64,000 nt of DNA from Conexibacter arvalis (lineage in GTDB: Bacteria; Actinomycetota; Thermoleophilia; Solirubrobacterales; Solirubrobacteraceae). A program made the translations under genes and the position numbers. The DNA is taken from contig NZ_JACHNU010000010.1 of NCBI RefSeq assembly GCF_014199525.1, positions 56,722 through 120,721 on the forward strand, read 5' to 3'. This document shows, in pieces, positions 25,775 through 35,100 of this stretch. The notes under the pieces were generated by a model. It searched no databases. It saw only the letters and a list, made by a program, of their open reading frames with translations, and was not told the origin of the DNA. Positions within the stretch are counted from its first letter, which is position 1, and every line of letters begins with the position of its first letter.

Positions 25775-26134
25775 GTGAGGATCAAGACGCCGCTGCTCGC
25801 GCTCGCCGCGGGCGCCGCCGTCGCCGTCGGCGGCTGTGGCGAGGACTCCGCCGGCGACGCGGTCGAGTCGCTGCAGAAGCGGAGCACGCAGATCCAGGAG
25901 AAGGGCAGAGCGCTCCAGGAGAAGATGAGAGAGCTGCAGCGGAAGGTCGAGCGCGGCGAGATCGACCCCGCGGCGGCGAGGAGACAGCTGCAGGAGCAGG
26001 CCAGAGAGCTGCAGGACGACGCGGTCAGAGCGGCCGGCGACGCCGTCGACGAGCTGAAGGACGCGGAGATCCCCGCCGATGCGAAGCAGCAGCTCGAGGA
26101 GGCGCAGCGTCAGCTCGACGAGCTGACGAGATAG
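25775..26134 (+). CDS. Small lipoprotein with a long coiled coil
   Basis: A 119-residue protein starting at GTG 25775 after a GAGGAGGAC ribosome site. The signal peptide ends in a lipobox (AVAVGGC, Cys about 25), so the mature protein should be lipid-anchored outside. The rest is almost entirely helical, with Gln/Glu/Arg heptads (KRSTQIQEKGRALQEKMREL and later QLEEAQRQLDELTR). Its resemblance to short actinobacterial coiled-coil lipoproteins is only topological, and the function is unknown. Confidence 0.8.
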   Translation: MRIKTPLLALAAGAAVAVGGCGEDSAGDAVESLQKRSTQIQEKGRALQEKMRELQRKVERGEIDPAAARRQLQEQARELQDDAVRAAGDAVDELKDAEIPADAKQQLEEAQRQLDELTR

Positions 26135-26152
26135 CCGTGCCGGCCCGCAGCG

Positions 26153-27775
26153 CTATCGCCGGCGCGGCGGGCCGCCCGCGATCTCGTACCGGCGCGCTCT
26201 CATCGACGCCGACGTCGGGCCGTTGACGGCCGGCAGGCGGTTGGCGGCGGCGGTCGCGGCGCGGGCGCCCTTGCCGTTCGCGGCGGCGCGGGCCGCCTTC
26301 GAGGCGCGCGCGACCCAGTTGGGCTCGCGCGGGGTCTCTCTCAGCAGCGTCGGCCAGGTCGCGGCGTCGATCGCGCCGGTCGGCGTCAGCCCCTTCGCCG
26401 CCTGGTAGGCGCGAACCGCTCTCTGCGTGCCGGCGCCGAAGTCGCCGTCGATCGCGATCGAGTGACCGGCGCCGGCGAGGTGCTGCTGCGCCCACACGAC
26501 GAGATCGCCCTTCGAGCGCAGCGCCAGCGTCGGCCAGCCGGGGTCGGCCGGCGCCGCGATCGCCGGGAGGTCGGCGCCGAGCGCGGCCCAGTCGGCGGGG
26601 CGCGCGAAGTCCCACACCCACCAGCTGATGCCGCGTGCGCCGTATGCCTCCGACAGCTGACGGAAGCGGCGGATCTCGCTCGCCGGCGGCGCGTCGTACG
26701 CCTGCCCGAGCGGGAAGATCGGCGTCTTGTAGACCGTGTTGTACTGGTAGGTGAGCTGGAGGCTGCGATCGGGGGTGTCGCCGATCTCCTTCCAGTACAC
26801 CTGCGGGAGGTTGAACGTCGCACCGCCCGGGCCCATGAAGACCGAGTACGGGAACGAGCCGTGGTAGTGGACGTAGGGGAAGCTCGTCAGGCCGATCGGG
26901 AAGTCGTCGCCGACGGCGGCGCGAAGCGCGCGCACGTAGCGCTGCGCCTGCGCGTACTTGCCCTCGTAGGCGGTCTCGGCGTCGATCACGAAGCAGTCGG
27001 CGCCGGCGGTCTTGGCGGCGGCGCTGGCGCGCGCCTCGCCGATCGGGTCGTTGCCGTAGACGAAGTGCCAGCCGCAGACGTTGAGGCCGGTCGCCTTCAG
27101 CGCGGCGACGGTGCTGCTGGAGAACTGCGACCAGACGTTGGTGCCGTCGGCGCTCTTGACGAAGACGGTGCGGACGCCGGCCGCGGCGGCCCGCGCCGCC
27201 ATCGCCTCGGGGTCGCCGCGCTCGGATCTGCTCAGGTACCAGACCCACATCCCGCCGCCGTCGAATGCGCTTCTGCCGACGCTCGGGATCGGCGATCTCG
27301 CCGGCGCTCTCGCCTTCGGCAGCGGCGCCCGGCGGACGGTCACGCGGACGCGGTTGGAGTAGCGCGGGCCGGGCATCACGACGCGGATGCGGCCGCTGAT
27401 GGCGTTGCCGGGGACGCGCACGACGATCCGCGTTCTCGTGCGGAAGGTGCCGCCGACGCGGCGCTTGCCGACCTTGCCGGTGCGCGCGTTGCGGACCGGG
27501 AACTCGACCTTCGCGCGGCGCGTCATCCCGCCGGCGCCGATCAGCATCCGCCCGGTGCGCACCACGATCGAGTGCGAACCCTGGCAGGGGAACGGCTGCG
27601 AGGAGCAGCGGATGAAGACGATGCGCGGCTTCTTCGGCGTCGCGGCGGTCTTCGCGCGCTGTTGCTTCTTCTTGGCGGCGTCGGCCTCGGCGGCCGGGGC
27701 GAGCGCGAAGGCGGAAAGCGCTCCGAGCAGGACGATGAGCAGGAAGGCGGTGTGACGAGTGAGGGCAGCGGTCAT
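26153..27775 (-). CDS. Secreted glycoside-hydrolase-like protein with C-terminal peptidoglycan-binding domain
   Basis: A 540-residue exported protein. Signal peptide (FLLIVLLGALSAFALAPAAEA), a Lys/Arg-rich immunoglobulin-like region (~45-150), a TIM-barrel-like domain (~170-400: GGGMWVWYLSRSERGDPEAM, GLNVCGWHFVYGND, ADCFVIDAETAYEGKYAQ, GISWWVWDFARP) and a PG_binding_1 domain (~425-485: VVWAQQHLAGAGHSIAIDGD, FGAGTQRAVRAYQ). The barrel's Asp-Ala-Glu stretch resembles catalytic Asp/Glu positions of GH25-like folds, so a cell-wall-acting hydrolase is plausible but unproven. It is monocistronic, behind the kdp operon on the same strand. Confidence 0.75.
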   Translation of the reverse strand: MTAALTRHTAFLLIVLLGALSAFALAPAAEADAAKKKQQRAKTAATPKKPRIVFIRCSSQPFPCQGSHSIVVRTGRMLIGAGGMTRRAKVEFPVRNARTGKVGKRRVGGTFRTRTRIVVRVPGNAISGRIRVVMPGPRYSNRVRVTVRRAPLPKARAPARSPIPSVGRSAFDGGGMWVWYLSRSERGDPEAMAARAAAAGVRTVFVKSADGTNVWSQFSSSTVAALKATGLNVCGWHFVYGNDPIGEARASAAAKTAGADCFVIDAETAYEGKYAQAQRYVRALRAAVGDDFPIGLTSFPYVHYHGSFPYSVFMGPGGATFNLPQVYWKEIGDTPDRSLQLTYQYNTVYKTPIFPLGQAYDAPPASEIRRFRQLSEAYGARGISWWVWDFARPADWAALGADLPAIAAPADPGWPTLALRSKGDLVVWAQQHLAGAGHSIAIDGDFGAGTQRAVRAYQAAKGLTPTGAIDAATWPTLLRETPREPNWVARASKAARAAANGKGARAATAAANRLPAVNGPTSASMRARRYEIAGGPPRRR

Positions 27776-27943
27776 GGCGTCGGTGGTCTCCGGCGGGCGC
27801 CAGCAGCTTAGGCGTCCGGCACGGCTGGGTCCGGGCGCTCCGTTGCAAGCTCAGAACACGGTCAGGCGGCGAGCGTTGCGGTCCGATGCGCCGATGCACG
27901 ATCCGCTGCGCGGGGAGCGTGCCGTCGCGCGCCGCCGTCGCGA

Positions 27944-30085
27944 TCACGCTCCCAGCAGGTTGTGCACCACGAGGTCGACGAGCTTGATGCCGACGAACGG
28001 AGCGATCAGGCCGCCGAGGCCGTAGACGAGCAGGTTGCGGCGCAGCAGCGCGGTCGCGCCGAGCGGGCGGAAGCGCACGCCGCGCAGCGCCAGCGGCACG
28101 AGCAGCGGGATCACGAGCGCGTTGAAGACGATCGCGCTGACGATCGCCGAGCGCGGGCTGCCGAGGTCCATCACGTCGAGCGCGTCGAGCGGGCCGGTCG
28201 CGGTCTCGTCGCCGCTCGCCGCGTAGCTGGCGGCGAAGATCGCCGGCAGGATCGCGAAGTACTTGGCGACGTCGTTCGCGATCGAGAAGGTCGTCAGCGC
28301 GCCGCGCGTGATCAGCAGCTGCTTGCCGACCTCGACGATCTCGATCAGCTTCGTGGGATCGGAGTCGAGGTCGACCATGTTGCCGGCCTCGCGCGCCGCA
28401 TGGGTGCCGCTGTTCATCGCGACCCCGACGTCGGCCTGCGCCAGCGCCGGGGCGTCGTTCGTGCCGTCGCCGGTCATCGCGACCATCCGGCCGCCGGCCT
28501 GGTGCTCCCGGATCAGCGCGAGCTTCGCCTCGGGCGTCGCCTCGGCGAGGAAGTCGTCGACGCCGGCCTCCCGCGCGATCTTCGCCGCGGTCAGCGGGTT
28601 GTCGCCGGTCACCATCACCGTGCGGATGCCCATCGCGCGGAGGTGGTCGAACCGCTGCCTCATGCCGTCCTTGACGACGTCCTTCAGGTGGATCACGCCG
28701 AGCGCCCGGTCGTCGCGCGCGACCGCCAGCGGCGTGCCGCCGTCGCGGGCGATCCGCTCGATCGCGGTCGTCAGGGCGGGCGGCGCGGTCCCGCCCGCGG
28801 CCTCGATCCAGCGCTCGATCGCGTCGCCGGCGCCCTTGCGCACGCTCACGCCGCCGAGGTCGACGCCGCTCATCCGCGTCTGCGCGGTGAACGGGACGAA
28901 GCGGGCGTCGAGCCCCGCCAACTCGCGGCCCCTGATCCCGAGCCGCTCCTTCGCCAGCACGACGATCGAGCGCCCCTCCGGGGTCTCGTCGGCGAGCGAG
29001 GCGAGCTGCGCCGCCTCGGCCAGCTCGCGCTCGCTGACGCCCGGCATCGGCACGAACTCGGCCGCCTGGCGGTTGCCGAGCGTGATCGTGCCGGTCTTGT
29101 CGAGCAGCAGCACGTCGACGTCGCCGGAGGCCTCGACCGCGCGGCCGCTGAGCGCGAGCACGTTGCGGCGCACGAGCCGGTCCATGCCGGCGATGCCGAT
29201 CGCGCTCAGCAGCGCGCCGATCGTCGTCGGGATCAACGCGACCAGGAGCGAGACCAGCGTCGCGATCGAGGTCGCCGTGCCGGCGTAGCCGGCGAACGGC
29301 CGCAGCGTCACGACGACGACGAGGAAGATCAGCGTCAGGCCGGCGAGCAGGATCCCGAGCGCGATCTCGTTCGGCGTCTTGCGCCGGCTGGCGCCCTCGA
29401 CGAGCGCGATCATGCGGTCGAGGAACGACTCGCCCGGCCGCTGCGTGATCTCGACGACGATCTCGTCGGAGAGCACCTGCGTGCCGCCCGTGACGGCCGA
29501 GCGGTCGCCGCCGGCCTCGCGGATCACCGGCGCCGACTCGCCGGTGATCGCCGACTCGTCGACCGACGCGATCCCGGCGATGACGGTGCCGTCGCCGGGG
29601 ATCGTCTCCCCTGCCGCCACGACGACGACGTCGCCGAGGAGCAGCTCGCCGGCCGGCTTCGCGCCGCCGTCGCGCAGGGTCGCGAGCGTCTCGCGGCGCA
29701 TCGCGCGCAGCGTCGCGGCCTGCGCGCGGCCGCGGCCTTCGGCGATCGCCTCGGCGAAGTTGCCGAAGATCGCGGTCAGCCACAGCCAGACGGCGACGGT
29801 CAGCGTGTACCAGGCGGGATCGTCGCCGGCGCCCGCGATCTCGCCGCCGAGCGCCTGCACGGCCCACACGAGCGTCGTCAGCAGCGCGCCGACCTCGACG
29901 ACGAACATCACCGGGTTGCGGACCATCCGCCGTGGATCGAGCTTGCGCAGCGCGTCGAGCAGCGCCGTCGTGAGGATCGCCGGCTCCAGCAGCGAGCGTG
30001 CGCGGCGCCGGGGCCCGTCCCGTCCCGGCTCACCCGGCGCGGCGGACGGGTCGTGCTGGGGCGGTGCGAGCGTCTGGCCGGTCAT
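27944..30085 (-). CDS. kdpB: Potassium-transporting P-type ATPase subunit B
   Basis: A 713-residue P-type ATPase driving high-affinity K+ uptake. The phosphorylated Asp329 lies in [13 protein letters not shown], the TGES actuator loop is at 181-184, and the hinge motif [20 protein letters not shown] is intact. Size and helix pattern match E. coli KdpB, with an additional ~25-residue Pro/Arg N-terminus. It is the last gene of the operon, starting in an ATGA overlap with kdpC, whereas it normally precedes kdpC. Confidence 0.97.
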   Translation of the reverse strand: MTGQTLAPPQHDPSAAPGEPGRDGPRRRARSLLEPAILTTALLDALRKLDPRRMVRNPVMFVVEVGALLTTLVWAVQALGGEIAGAGDDPAWYTLTVAVWLWLTAIFGNFAEAIAEGRGRAQAATLRAMRRETLATLRDGGAKPAGELLLGDVVVVAAGETIPGDGTVIAGIASVDESAITGESAPVIREAGGDRSAVTGGTQVLSDEIVVEITQRPGESFLDRMIALVEGASRRKTPNEIALGILLAGLTLIFLVVVVTLRPFAGYAGTATSIATLVSLLVALIPTTIGALLSAIGIAGMDRLVRRNVLALSGRAVEASGDVDVLLLDKTGTITLGNRQAAEFVPMPGVSERELAEAAQLASLADETPEGRSIVVLAKERLGIRGRELAGLDARFVPFTAQTRMSGVDLGGVSVRKGAGDAIERWIEAAGGTAPPALTTAIERIARDGGTPLAVARDDRALGVIHLKDVVKDGMRQRFDHLRAMGIRTVMVTGDNPLTAAKIAREAGVDDFLAEATPEAKLALIREHQAGGRMVAMTGDGTNDAPALAQADVGVAMNSGTHAAREAGNMVDLDSDPTKLIEIVEVGKQLLITRGALTTFSIANDVAKYFAILPAIFAASYAASGDETATGPLDALDVMDLGSPRSAIVSAIVFNALVIPLLVPLALRGVRFRPLGATALLRRNLLVYGLGGLIAPFVGIKLVDLVVHNLLGA

Positions 30086-30666
30086 CGGGCGGTCTCCTGG
30101 TCGAGCGCGACGTTCAGCTCCAGCACGTTCACGCCGGGCTCGCCGAAGAGGCCGAGCCCGCGTCCGTCGGTGTGCTCGTCGACGAGCCGGTCGACGCGGG
30201 CGAGCGGGAGACCGCGCACCTGCGCGACGCGACGGGCCTGGATGCGGGCGTTGGCGACCGTGATGTGCGGGTCGACGCCGGAGCCGGAGGTCTGGACCGC
30301 GTCGGGCGGGATCGCGGCGCGGGTCAGGCCCGAGTCGTATCTGCCTTCGAGTCGGAGGTAGGCGGCGGCGCGCGCGGCGATCGCGGCGCGCGTGTCGGCG
30401 CCGTTGGGGCCGGCGTTGGAGAAGGCGGTCGCCGACGGGTTCCAATCGGTCTGCGACGGCCGGCTGTGGAAATAGCGCGTCGCGCGGAAGCCCTGGCCCA
30501 GCAGGCGCGAGCCGACCGTCCTGCCGTCGACCGTCAGCTGGCTGCCGTTGGCGGCGTCGTGGAAGGCGACCTGCCCGACGCCGGTCACGGCCAACGGGTA
30601 GGCGAGGCCGAGCACGAGCGTCAGCACGGCGAGCGCGACGACGGTGGCGTGCGCATCTCGCTTCAT
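30082..30666 (-). CDS. kdpC: Potassium-transporting ATPase subunit C
   Basis: A 194-residue subunit with one N-terminal helix ([22 protein letters not shown]) and the usual extracytoplasmic body: [40 protein letters not shown], and [11 protein letters not shown] near the end. It stabilises the complex between KdpA and KdpB. It lies between kdpA and kdpB with 4-base overlaps on both sides, which is a rearranged order. Confidence 0.96.
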   Translation of the reverse strand: MKRDAHATVVALAVLTLVLGLAYPLAVTGVGQVAFHDAANGSQLTVDGRTVGSRLLGQGFRATRYFHSRPSQTDWNPSATAFSNAGPNGADTRAAIAARAAAYLRLEGRYDSGLTRAAIPPDAVQTSGSGVDPHITVANARIQARRVAQVRGLPLARVDRLVDEHTDGRGLGLFGEPGVNVLELNVALDQETAR

Positions 30667-32399
30667 CGGAACATCCGATCGGTCAGCCCCTGCACGACCG
30701 GGCCGAGCAGGAGCGCGGGGACGAAGGTGAGGAGCGCGACGAGCAGGATCGTCCCGATCGTCAGCGCGCCGAAGGTGGCGGTGTCGGTGCGCAGCGTGCC
30801 CGGGCCGTCGGGGTGGGCCGTGCGGCCGGCGAGCGCGCCGGCGATCGCCAGCACGGCGACCAGCGGCAGGAAGCGGCCGGCGAGCATCGCCCCGCCGCCG
30901 AGCAGGTCGGCGAAGGTGAGGCCGAAGGCGCCCGCGTTGCCGGGGGCGTTCGGCTGCACGAAGCCGGTGTAGCCGGCGAACGCCGAGCCGTTGTTGTTGG
31001 CCTGCGAGACGTAGGCGTAGAGCGTCTCGGAGAAGCCCTGCGGTCCGCCGTTGTGGATCGATCTGAGGCCGTGGCCGGAGGCGATCGCGGCGGCCGTCGC
31101 GACGAGCGCGAGCAGCGGCGCCGCGAGCGTGCCGATCATCGTCAGCTTCACCTCGCGGGCGCCGATCTTCTTGCCGAGGAGCTCGGGCGTGCGCCCGACC
31201 ATCAGGCCCGCGACGAAGACCGCGAGGATGACGAACATCAGCATGCTGTAGAGGCCGGAGCCGACCCCGCCGAAGATCACCTCGCCGGTCATCATGTTCG
31301 CCATCGGGATCGCGCCGCCGATGCCCGTCAGCGACTCCATCGCGGCGTTGACGGCGCCGCACGAGGCGACGGTCGTGACGACCGCGAACAGCGACGTGCC
31401 GGGCATCCCGAAGCGCGTCTCCTTGCCCTCGAGGTTGCCGCCCGCGATCCCGGCCAGGTGCTGCGCCGGCGAGCCGTGCGCCTCGGCCGCGTAGACGATC
31501 GCGACGGCGGCCGCGAAGAACGCGAACATCGCGCCGTAGATCATCCAGCCCTGGCGGCGGTTGCCGACCATGCGGCCGAAGGTCGCGGTCAGGCCGGCGG
31601 GGATGGCGAGGATCGCCAGCATCTGGACGACGTTGACGAGGCCGCTCGGGTTCTCGAACGGCATCGCCGAGTTGACGTTGAAGAAGCCGCCGCCGTTGGT
31701 GCCGAGCAGCTTGATCGCCTCTTGCGAGGCGACCGGCCCGAGCGCGATCGCCTGCTCGGCGCCCTCGAGGCTCGTGAAGGCGCGGGCGGGCGCGAGCGAC
31801 TGCACGACGCCCTGGGAGACGAAGAGGAGCGCGAGCGCGAAGGCGATCGGCAGCAGCACGTAGAGGAGCGCGCGCGTGAAGTCGACCCAGAAGCAGCCGA
31901 GCGTGCTCAGGCTGCGGTTCGAGAAGCCGCGGATGACGGCGATCGCGACCGCGATCCCGACCGCCGCGGAGACGAAGTTCTGCACCGCGAGGCCGGCCAT
32001 CTGGCTGAAGTTCGAGAGCGTCGTCTCGCCGGCGTAGAACTGCCAGTTGGTGTTGGAGACGAACGACGAGGCGGTGTTGAACGAGAGGTCGGCCGGGCCG
32101 GAGGAGAAGCCGGCCGGGTTGAAGGGATGGATGCCCTGGGTGCGCAGGATCAGGTAGAGCAGCAGCCAGGAGCCGAGGCTGACGACGAGGACGGAGCGGG
32201 CGTAGGCCTTCCAGTCCTGCTCCTCGCCGGGGTCGACGCGGAGGATCCGGTAGAAGCCGCGCTCGACGCGGCCGGCGCTGCTCGCGAGGATCGCGTCGCC
32301 GCGGAAGACCTTGTGCATGTAGGCGCCGAGCAGCGGCGTCAGCGCCGTCAGCAGCGCGCAGAAGAGGCCGACCTGAAGCCAGCCCTGTGCCGTCGTCAC
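30663..32399 (-). CDS. kdpA: Potassium-transporting ATPase subunit A (channel-like)
   Basis: A 578-residue membrane subunit that forms the K+ filter of the pump. Conserved blocks include [55 protein letters not shown] and NNNGSAFAG, the four pore-loop regions. The start is GTG 32399, overlapping the kdpF stop (GTGA). The length is normal (E. coli 557). Confidence 0.97.
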   Translation of the reverse strand: MTTAQGWLQVGLFCALLTALTPLLGAYMHKVFRGDAILASSAGRVERGFYRILRVDPGEEQDWKAYARSVLVVSLGSWLLLYLILRTQGIHPFNPAGFSSGPADLSFNTASSFVSNTNWQFYAGETTLSNFSQMAGLAVQNFVSAAVGIAVAIAVIRGFSNRSLSTLGCFWVDFTRALLYVLLPIAFALALLFVSQGVVQSLAPARAFTSLEGAEQAIALGPVASQEAIKLLGTNGGGFFNVNSAMPFENPSGLVNVVQMLAILAIPAGLTATFGRMVGNRRQGWMIYGAMFAFFAAAVAIVYAAEAHGSPAQHLAGIAGGNLEGKETRFGMPGTSLFAVVTTVASCGAVNAAMESLTGIGGAIPMANMMTGEVIFGGVGSGLYSMLMFVILAVFVAGLMVGRTPELLGKKIGAREVKLTMIGTLAAPLLALVATAAAIASGHGLRSIHNGGPQGFSETLYAYVSQANNNGSAFAGYTGFVQPNAPGNAGAFGLTFADLLGGGAMLAGRFLPLVAVLAIAGALAGRTAHPDGPGTLRTDTATFGALTIGTILLVALLTFVPALLLGPVVQGLTDRMFR

Positions 32400-32485
32400 A
32401 GCTTCTCCCCGCGCAGCAGCGCGTAGGCGAGGTAGGCGAAGAGGGCGATCGAGACGGCGATCCCGACGGCGTTCCCGAGGCTCAT
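32396..32485 (-). CDS. kdpF: KdpF, small stabilising subunit of the K+ ATPase
   Basis: A 29-codon gene found by reading the gap upstream of kdpA. Its product is one hydrophobic helix (starts MSLGNAVGIAVSIALF, ends YALLRGEKL), the same size as E. coli KdpF. The ATG overlaps the stop of the next small gene upstream, and its TGA overlaps the kdpA GTG, so it is embedded in the coupled chain. Confidence 0.88.
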   Translation of the reverse strand: MSLGNAVGIAVSIALFAYLAYALLRGEKL

Positions 32486-32562
32486 ACCCGGTCGACCCCC
32501 TCGATCAGGGCGAGCATCGCGGCGAAGAAGAGGAGCGCGACGGCGACGGCGATCAAGTCCAT
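32482..32562 (-). CDS. 26-residue single-helix membrane peptide heading the kdp operon
   Basis: A 26-codon open frame from ATG 32562 to a TGA that overlaps the kdpF ATG. The peptide is one hydrophobic stretch (LIAVAVALLFFAAMLALIEG) ending GVDRV. Overlap with kdpF on the same pattern as the rest of the operon argues that it is translated. Similar unannotated mini-ORFs ending in a Gly/Cys-Asp-Arg tail occur before kdp genes in other bacteria as far as I recall. It may be a second small subunit or a leader peptide. Confidence 0.65.
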   Translation of the reverse strand: MDLIAVAVALLFFAAMLALIEGVDRV

Positions 32563-32597
32563 GACCGCAGCGTGCGCCCCGCGGCGCCCAGCCCGGG

Positions 32598-32635
32598 TCA
32601 AGATTCAGCCGGTCGCCATCAAGATTTCGTCAAGG
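32598..32635 (-). promoter_or_regulatory. Candidate KdpE-binding direct repeats upstream of the kdp structural genes
   Basis: Three TCAAG repeats on the plus strand start at 32598, 32619 and 32630 (the first two are TCAAGATT). The distances of 21 and 11 bases place them on one helix face, as OmpR-type regulators prefer. They sit 36-73 bases upstream of the first kdp mini-ORF, between it and kdpE. Read on the minus strand the end is CTTGACGAAATCTTGATGG, which could include a -35 TTGACG. Confidence 0.5.
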
Positions 32636-32697
32636 GCGGGGCGCGGTGCGGACAGGCGGTCGGCTCGCCGCCCTGTCGCGTGCGGCCAACGCGGCCG

Positions 32698-33375
32698 TCA
32701 CGCCGCGAAGCGATAGCCGACGCCGGGGTCGGTGCGGATGTAGCGGGGGCTGTCGCCGGGCGGCTCGATCTTGTGGCGGAGGTTGGCGATGTGGGTCCGC
32801 AGCGTGCGGATGTCCTCGCCGTACGCCGGCCCCCACACCTCGGTGAGCAGCGCGCGGTGCGTCAGCAGCCGGCCGCGGTTGCGCGCGAGCACGCGCAGCA
32901 GGTCGTACTCGATCGGCGTCAGATGGACCGCGGCGCCGTCGCGCCGCACGACCCGCCGCGCGAGGTCGAGCTCGAGCCCGTCGACCGCGATCACCGGCTC
33001 GTCGGCGGCGCGCCCGGCGCGCCGCAGCGCGGCGCCGAGGCGGGCGACCAGCTCCCGCGCGCCGAACGGCTTCGTGACGTAGTCGTCGGCGCCGGCCTCC
33101 AGCGCGCGGACCTTCTGCTCCTCCTCGCCGATCGCGGACAGCACCATGATCGGCATCTCGCTCCAGGCGCGCAGCTGGCGGCAGATCTCGATCCCGTCGC
33201 CGTCGGGCAGCACGAGGTCGACGATCGCCGCGTCGGGCGGTCGCGTCGCGGCGGCGTCGAGCGCCTCTTCGGCGGTCGCGACCGCGATCGGCTCGTAGCC
33301 GGCGTCGCGCAGGATCACCTTCAGCGCACGCAGGATCTGCAGCTCGTCGTCGACGACGAGCACGCGACCGCTCAC
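32698..33375 (-). CDS. kdpE: KdpE-type response regulator (OmpR family)
   Basis: A 225-residue regulator with receiver domain (DD at 9-10, phospho-acceptor Asp53 in IVDLVLPDGDG, Lys in YVTKPF) and a winged-helix DNA-binding domain (~130-225; LTPIEYDLLRVLARNRGRLL, GEDIRTLRTHIANLRHKIEP, GVGYRFAA). The GTG start at 33375 overlaps the sensor stop (GTGA). Its position before the kdp structural genes makes it their activator at low K+ or turgor. Confidence 0.92.
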   Translation of the reverse strand: MSGRVLVVDDELQILRALKVILRDAGYEPIAVATAEEALDAAATRPPDAAIVDLVLPDGDGIEICRQLRAWSEMPIMVLSAIGEEEQKVRALEAGADDYVTKPFGARELVARLGAALRRAGRAADEPVIAVDGLELDLARRVVRRDGAAVHLTPIEYDLLRVLARNRGRLLTHRALLTEVWGPAYGEDIRTLRTHIANLRHKIEPPGDSPRYIRTDPGVGYRFAA

Positions 33376-34910
33376 GCGCGGCCTCGGGCGCCGGGAGCAC
33401 GAGCCGCCGTCAGCGGAGCTCCTCCGACCGGTTCCGAGCGGCCGGGCGACGGTTCGCCGTCGACCGGCAGCTCGACGACGAAGCTCGTCCCCTGGCCGGG
33501 CCGCGACTCGGCCCACACGCGGCCGCCGTTGGCCTCGACGAAGCCGTGCACGACCGCGAGCCCGAGCCCCGAGCCGACCTGGCCGCCGTCGTTCGTCCCG
33601 CTCCGCTCCCGGCCGCGGTAGAACGGCTCGAAGACGCGCTTCAGCTCGCGGCCGGGGATGCCGGGCCCGCGGTCGACGATCCGGATCAGCAGCCGATGGC
33701 CGACGGCTCGAGCGCGGACGGCGACGGGATGGTCGCCGCCGTAGCGGACGGCGTTCTCCAGCAGGTTGGCGAAGGCCCGCTCGAGCTGCACGGCGTCGGC
33801 GCGCACGAGCGGCAGGCCGGGGTCGATCCCGACGTTGAAGCCGGCGGCGTGCGGCGTCTCGGCGATCGCGACGCGCAGCACCTCGTCGACCGAGCACCAC
33901 TCGCGCCGCGGGTCGGCCTGCCCGCCCTGGAGCCGCGACAGGTCGAGCAGCTTGTCGACCAGCCGCGCGAGCCGGTCGGCTTCGGATCCGACCGCGGCGG
34001 CCAGCTCCTCGCGCTCGCCGTCGGTCAGGTTGGGCGAGCCGAGCGCCTCCCCGGCCGCGGCGATCGCGGTCAACGGCGAGCGCAGATCGTGCGAGACCGC
34101 GCGCAGCAGCGCCGTCTTGATCTCGTCGCTGCGTCGCAGCGCGCGGGTCTCGACGGCGTCGTGCGCGATCGCCTCGCGCTCGAGCGCGACGCCGACGATC
34201 GCCTCCAGTCCGGGCACGACCCGCTCGCACAGCCGCGAACGCGTCGGCTCGCGCGGCGGCGAAGTCAGCCGCAGCATGGCGATCCGGCGGCCGTCGCCGG
34301 AACGGAGCGGGATCGCGAGCGGGTCGTCGTCGCCGGCGTCGGCAGGCGCGGGGCTCGCGGCGGCCGCGGCGGGGCGGGCATCGGTCCCCGCCTCCTCCAG
34401 CTCGATCGCGACGCCCTCGAGGTCGAGCGCATCCGCGAGCCGCTCGGCGGCGAGCGGGAGCGCGGCGCGGAGGTCGCTGCCGCCGAGCAGCAGCCGCGCC
34501 AGCTCGGCGGCGAGATCGGCCTCGCGGCGGCGCAGCTCGGCCTCCCTCGCGCGCGCCCGTGCCAGCTCGGCGAGCGTCGAGGCGATCGCGGCGGCGAGGA
34601 GGAAGACGAGCAGCGCGACCCAGTTCTGCGCGTCGGCGACCGTGAAGCGACCGGTCGGAGGGATGTGGAACCAATTGAACGCGAGCGCGCTGGCGACGGC
34701 GCTCCCGAGGCCGACCCACAGCCCGAACCAGGTCGCGACGAGCAGCACCGCGAGCAGGTAGACGACGCCGGTCGAGACGGCCGGGACGATCTCCCGCAGC
34801 GGGTAGATCAGCCCGGTCGTGAGCGCGACGGCGCCGATCGCCGCGACGACGCCCGTCCACAGCGGCGGACGTTCGGCCGGGAGGAGCTTGGAGAGGTCCA
34901 CGCGCGCCAC
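33372..34910 (-). CDS. kdpD: KdpD-like sensor histidine kinase lacking the N-terminal KdpD/USP domains
   Basis: A 512-residue kinase starting at GTG 34910. It has four closely spaced helices of the DUF4118 type (WTGVVAAIGAVALTTGLIYP to WVALLVFLLAAAIASTLAEL), a GAF-like linker, a HisKA box with His274 (AVSHDLRSPL), and a HATPase domain (LLENAVRYGG, DRGPGIP, GSGLGLAVVHG). Full KdpD proteins are about 900 residues with an ATP-binding KdpD domain and a universal-stress domain before the helices. Both are absent here and no separate gene for them is seen nearby. Confidence 0.85.
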   Translation of the reverse strand: MARVDLSKLLPAERPPLWTGVVAAIGAVALTTGLIYPLREIVPAVSTGVVYLLAVLLVATWFGLWVGLGSAVASALAFNWFHIPPTGRFTVADAQNWVALLVFLLAAAIASTLAELARARAREAELRRREADLAAELARLLLGGSDLRAALPLAAERLADALDLEGVAIELEEAGTDARPAAAAASPAPADAGDDDPLAIPLRSGDGRRIAMLRLTSPPREPTRSRLCERVVPGLEAIVGVALEREAIAHDAVETRALRRSDEIKTALLRAVSHDLRSPLTAIAAAGEALGSPNLTDGEREELAAAVGSEADRLARLVDKLLDLSRLQGGQADPRREWCSVDEVLRVAIAETPHAAGFNVGIDPGLPLVRADAVQLERAFANLLENAVRYGGDHPVAVRARAVGHRLLIRIVDRGPGIPGRELKRVFEPFYRGRERSGTNDGGQVGSGLGLAVVHGFVEANGGRVWAESRPGQGTSFVVELPVDGEPSPGRSEPVGGAPLTAARAPGARGRA

Positions 34911-35100
34911 GGCTCCAGCGTACCCCCGTCTTGGCCGGGTCGCCGAGGCAGCCGACGGGCGCATTCGCGCCATCTTCCGCACCCCTGGCGGATCGTGCGA
35001 GATGCGCACATACGGTTGCCATACGCACATCGAGACCGCGTCGCGGGCCGATTCGTGACAGCATCGGGGCCATGCCGCATCGCCACGACGAACGAATCGC

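Noticed and set aside
26025..29867. Minus-strand open frame of 1280 codons
   Set aside because: It is the shifted shadow of kdpB and the secreted barrel protein; low-complexity Arg/Asp with no motif.
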